Positions 1 to 6,465 of a DNA stretch of 7,055 nt are shown piece after piece. Source of the stretch: Bacteroidota bacterium (lineage in GTDB: Bacteria > Bacteroidota > Bacteroidia > Chitinophagales > LD1). Below the pieces are notes generated by a model. That model was given only the letters and a program-made list of their open reading frames with translations, was not told the origin of the DNA and did not search any database. Position numbers and translations under genes: made by a program. Positions within the stretch are counted from its first letter, which is position 1; every line of letters starts with the position of its first letter. The stretch covers positions 1 through 7,055 of the forward strand of contig CANGXE010000074.1 in the NCBI GenBank assembly GCA_947457525.1, written 5' to 3'.

Positions 1-743
1 GTTACTAATACAGTGATAACCGTGCCGGTTATGTTACCGATAAAAGGTACAATCTCCAGCAAACCGCAAAGCACCGCAAAGAAGATAGCATTCTTGACGC
101 CCAAGATTGAGAATCCAATGCCATACATTATCCATAAGCAGACAATCATTTTGGCCATACCTACCAGATATTGTTGAGAAACATTGGCAGCACGTAAGAT
201 GACTTGCTCCGTTTCTTGCTGTTGATCACTAGGTGAAAGTTGCAGGATAAAACTTTTGATGTGAGTTCTGTAATAAAGCAAGAAGTAAACATATACGAAC
301 GTAAGCACAGCTCCTGTGCCTACGCTACTCAACGAACCGGCTAGGCTCTCTATCATAGCAGTAACAGAGCTTTGTTGGTCTTTGAGCAATTGCGATTGCT
401 CGGACAATGAAATGCCAAAATGGTAGAAGATAGATTGCTGGAGTTTACTCGTGATTTCAAAGAATTTTGACTTGATGAGCGCTACATCTTCAAGCAAAGC
501 CGACACTTGCCATCCAATCAACGCACCAATCGCAGCTATAAAAAGGAGTAAACCGAGCAGGCAGATGAAAACCGCCAATCCGCGTGGCACTTTTTTACTT
601 TCCATCCATTTAGAAAAGGGTAGAAAAAGCGTAGCCAATATGCCGGCTATCGAGATAGGGATTAAAAATTCTTTAGCGAAATATAATCCCGCGGTAATTA
701 AGAAAATGAGAAGAAGTTTTTTTATCAAGGGATAGATGTTCAA
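1..743 (-). CDS. AI-2E family transporter-like membrane protein, N-terminal part (runs off left edge)
   Basis: This is a polytopic inner-membrane protein of the AI-2E (TqsA/YdiK/PerM-like) family, whose members have been linked to export of small molecules or to Na+/H+ exchange. The substrate of this one cannot be told. I read 247 codons. Hydrophobic segments lie at about residues 8-25, 27-44, 56-78, 142-159, 197-215 and 217-235. The family features VPRGLAV (52-58) and LLEIVPFIGNITG (228-240) are present, and a polar, Gln-rich, probably soluble stretch spans about 80-140. Family members are usually about 340-370 residues, so roughly the last third lies outside the window. The start is chosen at TTG (complement 741-743), giving MNIYPLIKK. 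The frame is closed by TAG at complement 774-776 with no ATG or GTG between, and the first in-frame ATG (residue 47) would remove the first membrane segments. A second TTG at complement 750-752 is possible. The gene is divergent from the dcw operon and need not be related to it in function. Confidence 0.85.
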   Translation of the reverse strand, partial: MNIYPLIKKLLLIFLITAGLYFAKEFLIPISIAGILATLFLPFSKWMESKKVPRGLAVFICLLGLLLFIAAIGALIGWQVSALLEDVALIKSKFFEITSKLQQSIFYHFGISLSEQSQLLKDQQSSVTAMIESLAGSLSSVGTGAVLTFVYVYFLLYYRTHIKSFILQLSPSDQQQETEQVILRAANVSQQYLVGMAKMIVCLWIMYGIGFSILGVKNAIFFAVLCGLLEIVPFIGNITGTVITVLV

Positions 744-763
744 TCTGCGCAAACCGCGTTCAC

Positions 764-771
764 CAAAGGTA
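764..771 (-). promoter_or_regulatory. Bacteroidota-type -7 element for the AI-2E gene
   Basis: Read on the minus strand, TACCTTTG matches the Bacteroidota -7 consensus TAnnTTTG exactly. It ends 20 nt before the proposed TTG start, which would give a leader of roughly 15 nt. I see no good -33 TTG at the usual spacing, so the call rests on the -7 match and its position. Confidence 0.45.
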
Positions 772-852
772 GCCTATTTAAACATTATGGTAGTTATTAG
801 TCGTTAAAAGCCAATAAATAGACTAATGGAAATAACTAATAGTGGAGAGCCT

Positions 853-897
853 TACCATTTCTTCCCACTTCGTCCATTTTTCTGTCCCAAATTCCCA
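853..897 (-). promoter_or_regulatory. Possible distal MraZ-like boxes, minus-strand orientation
   Basis: On the plus strand TACCA (853-857), five bases, then TCCCA (863-867): read on the minus strand this is TGGGA-N5-TGGTA, the same 5+5 layout as the repeat next to the mraZ promoter. Further TCCCA copies lie at 885-889 and 893-897, the last exactly 30 bp from the first TCCCA, and TTCCCACTT is repeated in full at 862-870 and 892-900. The motif is short and could arise by chance. The site lies about 80-125 bp upstream of the AI-2E -7 element and over 200 bp from the mraZ promoter. Confidence 0.25.
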
Positions 898-910
898 CTT
901 TGAGTTTATT

Positions 911-921
911 ATGTTCAACAT
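911..921. repeat. Perfect palindrome ATGTT-C-AACAT
   Basis: An 11-bp perfect inverted repeat with a single central base, in the middle of the divergent control region. Its half-site recurs in the dyad at 945-964, so both may be targets of one dimeric regulator. No known operator is matched. Confidence 0.3.
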
Positions 922-944
922 GACATGTGGAAATCAGCGTATTT

Positions 945-964
945 TATGTTGATAACGTAACATA
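945..964. repeat. Spaced dyad TATGTT-N8-AACATA
   Basis: Six-base arms in perfect inverted symmetry around an 8-base centre, 20 bp overall, about two turns of DNA. It shares the ATGTT/AACAT half-site with the palindrome at 911-921. It lies inside a wider inverted repeat (ATGTGGA 925-931, TCCACAT 968-974). It has no T-run and so does not look like a terminator. Confidence 0.3.
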
Positions 965-996
965 TTGTCCACATCGAACGTTAATAATATAATAGT

Positions 997-1011
997 TGCC
1001 ACTTTTTACCA
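997..1011 (-). promoter_or_regulatory. Possible MraZ-like box pair, minus-strand orientation
   Basis: TGCCA (997-1001), five bases, TACCA (1007-1011). On the minus strand this reads TGGTA-N5-TGGCA, with the 10-bp period of the promoter-proximal repeat. Another CCA (969-971) lies 30 bp away in the same phase. Only two full units are present, so the support is weak without comparative data. Confidence 0.25.
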
Positions 1012-1072
1012 CAGCTAAAAGCTAATAAAATCAAGGGTTTTGGTTAATTATTGAGTTGTTGAAAATTAAAAA

Positions 1073-1112
1073 AGGGGTTTTAGTGGTATTTAGTGGTAAT
1101 ATGTGGGTGTAG
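1073..1112 (+). promoter_or_regulatory. Probable MraZ operator: four 10-bp direct repeats
   Basis: GTGG occurs at 1083, 1093 and 1103 with an exact 10-bp period, and a degenerate fourth unit (AGGG, 1073) precedes them. Written as boxes these are TGGTA, TGGTA and TGGGT separated by 5 bases. E. coli MraZ is known to bind TGGGN repeats separated by 5 nt upstream of its own gene, so the layout and location match well although two of the boxes have T for the third G. The array ends 4 bp before the -7 element at 1117-1124 and covers the -33 region, so bound MraZ would be expected to block the promoter. That last point is inference. Confidence 0.65.
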
Positions 1113-1116
1113 TATT

Positions 1117-1124
1117 TATTTTTG
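1117..1124 (+). promoter_or_regulatory. Bacteroidota-type -7 element for the dcw operon
   Basis: TATTTTTG fits TAnnTTTG exactly and ends 23 nt before the mraZ ATG at 1148, giving a predicted leader of roughly 15-20 nt. The expected -33 TTG is poor (the region reads TTTAGTGG) and is occupied by the GTGG repeats, which may mean that promoter strength is traded for an operator. It is the best promoter candidate upstream of mraZ. Confidence 0.55.
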
Positions 1125-1147
1125 TAGCACTAAACACACTAACGGAT

Positions 1148-1612
1148 ATGTTATTCCGCGGACAATTCGATTGCACAATGGACGATAAGGGGCGCATTAA
1201 GATGCCGGCTACCTTGCGCAAGCAATTTCCGGGCGAAGACAACAACCGCTTTATGATTGCCAAAGACATCGAAGATTGTTTGGTAATCTACCCACTTAAA
1301 ACATGGGAAGAGCAGGAAGCTATTCTGGCGAAACTTAATCCGTTCAACACTCAACACCAAAAATTTTATAATGCGATTACTGTAGGGCTTACCGAAGTAG
1401 AAATGGACAGCGCGGATAGATTTTTGATTTCAAAAAGTTTACAAAAGTATTTGGGGGCAACCAAGGACATCGTGCTCAAAGCCAAACGCGACAGAATTCA
1501 AGTGTGGGATGCTGCCAAGTTTGAACAATACACCCAAGTGAATATTGCAAACATTCAGCCATTGGCCGATGAAGCAGCAAGGTACTTGGATGATTTAGAA
1601 AAAAATAAATAG
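1148..1612 (+). CDS. mraZ: Transcriptional regulator MraZ
   Basis: MraZ is the DNA-binding regulator encoded first in most dcw operons. It forms ring-shaped oligomers of tandem AbrB/SpoVT-like domains and represses its own operon in E. coli. The product is 154 residues, normal for the family. It begins MLFRGQFD and carries the first signature MDDKGRIKMP at 11-20. The second copy, MDSADRFLIS at 86-95, has Asp90 where Gly is usual. An acidic and basic C-terminal tail follows (LDDLEKNK). The ATG at 1148 is chosen over an in-frame GTG at 1103. The longer form would add 15 residues not seen in the family and would start inside the operator, upstream of the -7 element at 1117-1124. There is no clear Shine-Dalgarno. 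rsmH follows after 34 nt. Autoregulation through the GTGG repeat is likely. Confidence 0.95.
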   Translation: MLFRGQFDCTMDDKGRIKMPATLRKQFPGEDNNRFMIAKDIEDCLVIYPLKTWEEQEAILAKLNPFNTQHQKFYNAITVGLTEVEMDSADRFLISKSLQKYLGATKDIVLKAKRDRIQVWDAAKFEQYTQVNIANIQPLADEAARYLDDLEKNK

Positions 1613-1646
1613 TGAAGCGGCTTAGCTACCTAAACGAAGCAAAAAA

Positions 1647-2564
1647 ATGAGAGAAGAGAAAAACGGTAGCGGCTATCACACACCCGTTCTTTTACATGAG
1701 TGCATAGAAGCGCTAAACATTAAACCGGAAGGTACATACGTTGACGTAACGTTTGGTGGCGGTGGTCATTCATCTGTTATACTCAGCCAACTAGGTTCGG
1801 AGGGCAAACTCATCGGTTTTGATCAAGACGAAGATGCGCAACGAAATGCTTTATACGATCCGCGCTTCCAGCTTATTCGCGCCAACTTTAGCGAGGTGAA
1901 AAGCTTTTTGCGTTTGCATGGTCATTTGCCTGTTGATGGCATTTTGGCGGACCTCGGTGTTTCAAGTTTTCAATTTGACACAGCCGAGCGCGGGTTCAGT
2001 TTTCGCTTTGACGGACAGTTGGATATGCGTATGAACCGAGGAGCAGCTAAAGACGCGCGCGAAGTGTTGATGACTTACTCTGCTGAGCAGTTGCAACAAA
2101 TGTTTAGCGAATATGGCGAAGTGCGCAATTCAAAAACATTAGCCTTAGCTATAGTAGAAGCAAGAGCGGTGAAGCCGATTGAAACTATTGCGGAGTTAAA
2201 GTTGATTGCCGAAACACACCGCATGGGCGAAATGCATAAGTATATGGCGCAAGTGTTTCAAGCTATTCGCATCGAAGTAAATGATGAGTTGGGGGCGTTG
2301 AAAAAGTTTTTGCAACAAGCGCACGAAGTGTTGGTGCCCGGTGGGCGATTGGCAGTAATCACTTTTCATTCGTTAGAAGACCGATTGGTAAAAAACTATA
2401 TGAAGCATGGCACTTTTGAAGATGAACCAGATAAAGATTTCTTCGGAAATTTTGAAAGAAAATTTAAGCTAATCACCAAAAAGCCAATTGAGGCAACACC
2501 TGAGGAACAAAGAAAAAATTCGCGCTCGCGATCAGCAAAACTGAGAGTAGCCGAAAAAGTATAA
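1647..2564 (+). CDS. rsmH: 16S rRNA (cytosine(1402)-N(4))-methyltransferase RsmH
   Basis: RsmH (MraW) transfers a methyl group from S-adenosylmethionine to N4 of C1402 in the decoding centre of 16S rRNA and acts on the small subunit in the cytoplasm. The 305 residues match the usual length of about 300-315. The family motifs appear in order: HTPVLLHE at 11-18; the SAM-binding VDVTFGGGGHS at 32-42; the acidic loop GFDQDEDA at 57-64; ADLGVSSFQFD at 101-111; GFSFRFDGQLDMRMN at 116-130; QVFQAIRIEVNDEL at 202-215; VITFHSLEDR at 237-246; and the C-terminal SRSRSAKLR at 292-300. The helical insert between about 130 and 210 is the family's substrate domain. The ATG at 1647 gives the standard N-terminus. 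It is the second gene of the operon and ends 7 nt before ftsL. Confidence 0.97.
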   Translation: MREEKNGSGYHTPVLLHECIEALNIKPEGTYVDVTFGGGGHSSVILSQLGSEGKLIGFDQDEDAQRNALYDPRFQLIRANFSEVKSFLRLHGHLPVDGILADLGVSSFQFDTAERGFSFRFDGQLDMRMNRGAAKDAREVLMTYSAEQLQQMFSEYGEVRNSKTLALAIVEARAVKPIETIAELKLIAETHRMGEMHKYMAQVFQAIRIEVNDELGALKKFLQQAHEVLVPGGRLAVITFHSLEDRLVKNYMKHGTFEDEPDKDFFGNFERKFKLITKKPIEATPEEQRKNSRSRSAKLRVAEKV

Positions 2565-2571
2565 ACCAGAC

Positions 2572-2958
2572 ATGGAACAACAAGAAAACATAGAACAAGA
2601 AGTAAAGAAAAAGCGATCATCGGCAGGGCGCAGCTTCTCTTCTATGTTGGGTAAGTTGGATAGCGTGGGTGAGTCGGGAATGACCGTAGTGAAAGACAAC
2701 TTAGGGTTTGTTGTTTTTATTGTGATGTTGGCGATGCTGCACATTGCGAACACTAACATGGCCGAAGATTTTGCGCGAAAAATTACGCGTATGGAAAAAG
2801 AAGTGAAGCAGTTGCGCTGGCGATACATGACCACTAGTAGCGGATTGATGCAGAAAAGTAAGCAAAGCGAAGTCGCCAAGTTGGTGCAATCGCAAGGCAT
2901 AAAAGAATTGCGTGTTCCGCCTTTCAAAATTGAAGTGACGGAAACCAAAAAAGATTAA
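2572..2958 (+). CDS. ftsL: FtsL-like cell division protein
   Basis: A small bitopic membrane protein, 128 residues, identified from its position between rsmH and ftsI and from its architecture. Residues 1-43 are a basic, Ser-rich cytoplasmic part. Residues 44-60 (LGFVVFIVMLAMLHIAN) form one membrane segment. Residues 64-105 look like an amphipathic helix or coiled coil with no proline. The tail contains LRWRYMTTSSGLMQKSKQSE (81-100) and ELRVPPFKI (112-120), a pattern I associate with Bacteroidota FtsL. In well-studied bacteria FtsL, with FtsB and FtsQ, activates the FtsW-FtsI septal synthase. Sequence conservation in this family is low, so function rests on context and topology. It starts 7 nt after rsmH, suggesting coupled translation. 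A 67-nt spacer separates it from ftsI. Confidence 0.85.
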   Translation: MEQQENIEQEVKKKRSSAGRSFSSMLGKLDSVGESGMTVVKDNLGFVVFIVMLAMLHIANTNMAEDFARKITRMEKEVKQLRWRYMTTSSGLMQKSKQSEVAKLVQSQGIKELRVPPFKIEVTETKKD

Positions 2959-3025
2959 CAAAGAACAAGCTGTAGCTACCTGACAAAATATAGCAGCAGT
3001 AAAATATAAATTGAAGTAAAGCACA

Positions 3026-5122
3026 GTGGCAAACAAAAGGCAAGAAATACTCTTACGGGCAAACTTAGGTTTTGTGGCGATGTGCCTTTTGGGTTTATCT
3101 ATTGTTGTTCGAGCCGGTTATATTCAAATGGTGCAAGGTGAGCACTATAGAAGTTTGGCAGATAGCTTGACTATTTTCCCAAAAACAATCTTTGCGGAAC
3201 GAGGAAATATTTATTCTGAAAATGGTCGCCTGTTAGCGACCACGCTTCCAACATTCGATGTACGCATTGATTTTAAAACACTGCAGAATAATCCTGAGTT
3301 GTTTAAGCAGCACTTGGACTCTATATCTATTCTCCTCGCCACAACTTTTGGCGATAAATCATCAGATCAATACAAAGCTGAACTCAAAAAAGAGTATAGA
3401 AAAAGAAGCCGTTACTATTTATTGAAACGTAATGTTACTTACAATCAAATGGAAGACATGAAGTCGTGGCCGCTGTTTCGCAAAGGACAATACAAAAGCG
3501 GCATGATTGCTGTACAAAACGACAAGCGTTTGATGCCATTTGGTTTGTTGGCCAAACGAACAATTGGGTTCACCAATAGTGATGGTCGTATGGTGGGATT
3601 AGAAGGAAAGTTTGATGAAATTTTGAAAGGCACACAAGGCAAAGTGATGGTGCAAAAAATTGCAGGAGGTGTTACCATTCCTTTGGATAGCAAAGAGCAA
3701 ATCACACCGGAGCCGGGTCACGATATTTATACCACTTTAGATATTGAGTTGCAAGATGTGGCTGAAGATGCTTTGTATCGCGCACTCCAACACCATCAGG
3801 CCGGTCACGGTTGCGTAGTGTTGATGGAAGTGAAAACCGGAAAGATTAAGGCAATTGCCAATTTGAGTACAAATAAAGATTCAACCTATGGTGAAAACTT
3901 CAATTTTGCTGTAGGCGAAGCTACAGAGCCGGGTTCAACATTTAAGTTGGCTACTGTTGCTGCTTTGATGGAAGATGGGTTAGTTACTGCTAACACGAAG
4001 GTGGATATGGGTAACGGTATTGCTACATTTTATAATCTACCTATAAAAGATCACGAAGCTCCCGAAATTCCTGTGGTAACACTTCAGCGTGCTATCGAAA
4101 TATCTTCAAATGTAGCTGTGGCTAAACTAGCACATGCTAATTACTCGGCCACTCCAAAAAAGTTTTATAATCATTTAGAAGATTTTGGTTTTACAAAGAA
4201 AATTGACATTGAATTATCGGGTGCTGCGCAACCAAAGTTAGCTGATGTGAAAAAGTGGAGTGGGGTATCAACCGCTTACCTGGCACATGGGTATGAATTG
4301 CAGATTACTCCACTACATACCCTTATGTTTTACAATGCAATTGCCAATAATGGAACAATGGTTGTACCGCATTTAGTAGACAGAATAAAATCATATAATC
4401 AGACCGTAGACACGATTAATACGACTATACTCAAAGAGGATATGTTGAGTGAGTCAACGGTAAAACAACTTCGAAAAATACTAGAAGGTGTAGTGGAGAA
4501 TGGTACAGCCATGAACTTGAAAACAGATTATTTGCGAGTAGCGGGCAAAACGGGTACAGCTGTTATTGCACAAGGAAGTAAAGGGTATAAAAAAGATGGA
4601 GCGAAAGCATATCAAGCCTCTTTTTGTGGATATTTCCCTGCTGAGGACCCAAAGTATTCGATGATTGTGGTGATAAACTCTCCGAGTACAAACGGATATT
4701 ACGGCAATGTAGTAGCAGGAAGTATTTTTAAAGAAGTAGCTGATAAAGTATACTCACTCAACTTGCAGATGCACAAACCTTTCAATACACCTGTGGCGAG
4801 TACATCAATGCCAGTTCTTTCAAAAGGATTTGCTGCTGACTTAGCGACTGTCTATAGTTACTTGGGAAAGAAGGTGAATCAATTTACCGGAGATTGGGCT
4901 ACGGTGACACAATCCAACCAACAGATATCATTGATAGAAAAAGAGTTGACAAAAGATTTGATGCCTGATGTGGTGGGCATGACTATGCGCGATGCATTGT
5001 ATCTCTTAGAAGGTGAAGGTTTGCGAGTGAATGTTTCAGGTTTTGGTAAAGTAGTTAGCCAGAGCGTGTTGCCGGGTGAGCGAGTGAATAAAGGAACAGT
5101 TGTAGCAATAGAATTAAGATAA
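3026..5122 (+). CDS. ftsI: Septal peptidoglycan transpeptidase FtsI (PBP3-type, with C-terminal PASTA)
   Basis: A class B penicillin-binding protein that cross-links septal peptidoglycan in the periplasm, anchored by one N-terminal membrane segment (about 13-33). The PBP dimerisation region follows, beginning near AERGNIYSENGRLLA (57-71). The transpeptidase domain spans about 230-580 and holds the three active-site motifs: STFK at 304-307 with the acylated Ser304, SSN at 360-362, and KTGT at 508-511. A linker (about 580-645) leads to a single PASTA domain (about 645-698, opening MPDVVGM). At 698 residues this is the longer, SpoVD-like form usual in this phylum. The start is GTG at 3026: an in-frame TAA lies at 3017-3019, only two codons upstream, and the first ATG (3080, residue 19) would cut into the membrane anchor. 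murD starts 2 nt after the stop, so translation is probably coupled. Confidence 0.96.
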   Translation: MANKRQEILLRANLGFVAMCLLGLSIVVRAGYIQMVQGEHYRSLADSLTIFPKTIFAERGNIYSENGRLLATTLPTFDVRIDFKTLQNNPELFKQHLDSISILLATTFGDKSSDQYKAELKKEYRKRSRYYLLKRNVTYNQMEDMKSWPLFRKGQYKSGMIAVQNDKRLMPFGLLAKRTIGFTNSDGRMVGLEGKFDEILKGTQGKVMVQKIAGGVTIPLDSKEQITPEPGHDIYTTLDIELQDVAEDALYRALQHHQAGHGCVVLMEVKTGKIKAIANLSTNKDSTYGENFNFAVGEATEPGSTFKLATVAALMEDGLVTANTKVDMGNGIATFYNLPIKDHEAPEIPVVTLQRAIEISSNVAVAKLAHANYSATPKKFYNHLEDFGFTKKIDIELSGAAQPKLADVKKWSGVSTAYLAHGYELQITPLHTLMFYNAIANNGTMVVPHLVDRIKSYNQTVDTINTTILKEDMLSESTVKQLRKILEGVVENGTAMNLKTDYLRVAGKTGTAVIAQGSKGYKKDGAKAYQASFCGYFPAEDPKYSMIVVINSPSTNGYYGNVVAGSIFKEVADKVYSLNLQMHKPFNTPVASTSMPVLSKGFAADLATVYSYLGKKVNQFTGDWATVTQSNQQISLIEKELTKDLMPDVVGMTMRDALYLLEGEGLRVNVSGFGKVVSQSVLPGERVNKGTVVAIELR

Positions 5123-5124
5123 TC

Positions 5125-6465
5125 ATGAGCAAGCGATTAGTCATCTTAGGGGCAGGTGAAAGTGGATGCGGCACAGCAGTGCTAGGCATCAAGCACGGCT
5201 ATGAGGTGTTTGTAAGTGACGGAGGTGCCATTAAGCCATTGTACAAATCAATGCTTGATGAATGGAAAGTAGATTTTGAACAAGGTACGCACACCATTGA
5301 TAAAATTTTAAATGCAGACTTGGTGATGAAAAGTCCGGGCATTCCGGATAAAGCACCTATCGTAAAAGCAATCCGCGAAAAAGGAATTGAAGTAGTAAGT
5401 GAAATTGATTTTGCTGCGCAGTTTACTTCTGCAAGAATTGTAGGCATCACCGGCTCGAATGGTAAAACAACAACTACTTCACTAATCTATCATATTTTAA
5501 AAAATGCCGGATTGAATGTGGGCTTCGGTGGTAACATTGGGCAAAGCTTTGCTTATCAAGTGGCGACTGAAAGTTTTGATTACTATGTTTTAGAAATCTC
5601 TAGTTTTCAGTTAGATGATATTCACACGTTTTCGCCAAACATTGCTGTGTTGACTAACATTACTCCGGATCATTTAGATCGATACAATTATGAGTTACAG
5701 AACTACGTAGCCGCCAAGTTTGCTATCACTCGCCATCAAACCGAAGATGACTTGTTTATCTATAACACCGATGATGAAATCACAATGGCCAACTTAGATA
5801 AATATCCTACGAAGGCTAAAAAAATTCCTTTTAGCTACGACACAATGGTAGAAGAAGGCGCATACACACATAACGAACAAATTATCATAAACCTTAAAAA
5901 CCAAAACCAATTTACTATGAGTATTCAAGAACTAGGATTGAGCGGACGCCACAACGTGTACAACTCAATGGCAGCAGGTATCGTTGCCAACGCTTACGGA
6001 CTTCGCAAAGAGCAAATTCGCGAGAGTTTGTCTGATTTTAAATCATTAGAACACCGTATGGAGTCGGTAACCAAAGTTCGCGGCATCGAGTTCGTCAATG
6101 ACTCTAAGGCTACTAACGTAAACAGTACTTGGTATGCATTAGAGAGCATGAACAAGCCTATCATCTGGATAGCGGGTGGCATTGATAAAGGTAATGACTA
6201 CAGTGTTCTTGAACCGCTAATTCGCAAAAAAGTGAGAGCAATGATTTGCTTAGGTTCAGATAACACTAAGTTGCATTCTGCTTTCGGCAAAATGATTGAC
6301 ATTATCATCAACACATCAAACATGACTGATGCGGTGAAAATGGCTTACAGTCTAGGCAATAGTGGTGAAGTGGTTTTGTTGTCTCCGGCTTGTGCATCTT
6401 TCGATTTGTTCGAGAACTATGAAGACAGAGGTAAGAAATTTAAAGCAGCTGTTTCTCAATTGTAA
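5125..6465 (+). CDS. murD: UDP-N-acetylmuramoyl-L-alanine--D-glutamate ligase MurD
   Basis: MurD is the cytoplasmic ATP-dependent ligase that adds D-glutamate to UDP-MurNAc-L-Ala. The 446 residues are normal for the family. The N-terminal Rossmann-like domain begins RLVILGAGESG (4-14), which is specific to MurD rather than MurE or MurC. The central ATPase has the P-loop GITGSNGKTTT (107-117), LEISSFQLD (156-164) and NITPDHLDRY (178-187). The C-terminal domain shows SGRHNVYN (273-280), EHRME (309-313), VNDSKATN (324-331), GGIDKG (351-356) and LLSPACASFDLFENYEDRG (418-436). All expected catalytic motifs are present. Its place is unusual: it directly follows ftsI, where murE is expected, and precedes mraY, which it normally follows in this phylum. 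Confidence 0.96.
   Translation: MSKRLVILGAGESGCGTAVLGIKHGYEVFVSDGGAIKPLYKSMLDEWKVDFEQGTHTIDKILNADLVMKSPGIPDKAPIVKAIREKGIEVVSEIDFAAQFTSARIVGITGSNGKTTTTSLIYHILKNAGLNVGFGGNIGQSFAYQVATESFDYYVLEISSFQLDDIHTFSPNIAVLTNITPDHLDRYNYELQNYVAAKFAITRHQTEDDLFIYNTDDEITMANLDKYPTKAKKIPFSYDTMVEEGAYTHNEQIIINLKNQNQFTMSIQELGLSGRHNVYNSMAAGIVANAYGLRKEQIRESLSDFKSLEHRMESVTKVRGIEFVNDSKATNVNSTWYALESMNKPIIWIAGGIDKGNDYSVLEPLIRKKVRAMICLGSDNTKLHSAFGKMIDIIINTSNMTDAVKMAYSLGNSGEVVLLSPACASFDLFENYEDRGKKFKAAVSQL

Larger units (their letters stand above)
744..1147. other. Divergent control region between the AI-2E gene and mraZ
   Basis: About 400 bases, AT-rich and without a credible gene. It separates two divergent transcription units. 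It holds one TAnnTTTG promoter element per direction (complement 764-771 and 1117-1124), a 10-bp-period GTGG repeat (1073-1112), CCA/TGG box pairs in the opposite orientation (853-867, 997-1011), a perfect 11-bp palindrome (911-921) and a spaced dyad with the same half-site (945-964). Longer-range inverted repeats are also present: ATTAGTC at 796-802 with GACTAAT at 821-827, and ATGTGGA at 925-931 with TCCACAT at 968-974. GGGTTTT occurs at 1035-1041 and again 40 bp later at 1075-1081, in phase with the 10-bp repeat. No tRNA or other structured RNA gene was recognised. Confidence 0.7.

Noticed and set aside
451..735. Plus-strand open frame of 94 codons
   Set aside because: It lies antisense to the AI-2E family gene, whose membrane-protein reading is convincing; the plus-strand product is compositionally odd and has no recognisable features.
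945..964. Terminator reading of the TATGTT/AACATA hairpin
   Set aside because: The stem is AT-rich and short, there is no T-run on either side, and no gene ends nearby.
744..1147. CRISPR array, tRNA or mobile-element end in the control region
   Set aside because: The repeats are 5-10 bp boxes without spacer structure, no cloverleaf was seen, and there are no transposase fragments or terminal inverted repeats with target duplications.
1613..1646. Possible terminator in the mraZ-rsmH spacer
   Set aside because: The only stem (TTAG/CTAA) is 4 bp and is followed by a run of A, not T, on the coding strand.
2396..3036. Minus-strand open frames opposite the end of rsmH and ftsL
   Set aside because: They overlap well-supported genes, run against the operon and give no recognisable protein; they are shadow frames.
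5125..6465. Possibility that this ligase is MurE or MurC rather than MurD
   Set aside because: The GAGESG N-terminus, NITPDHLDRY, and the LSPACASFD...NYEDRG C-terminal signature are MurD features; a MurE N-terminal domain and its DNPR-type motif are absent.
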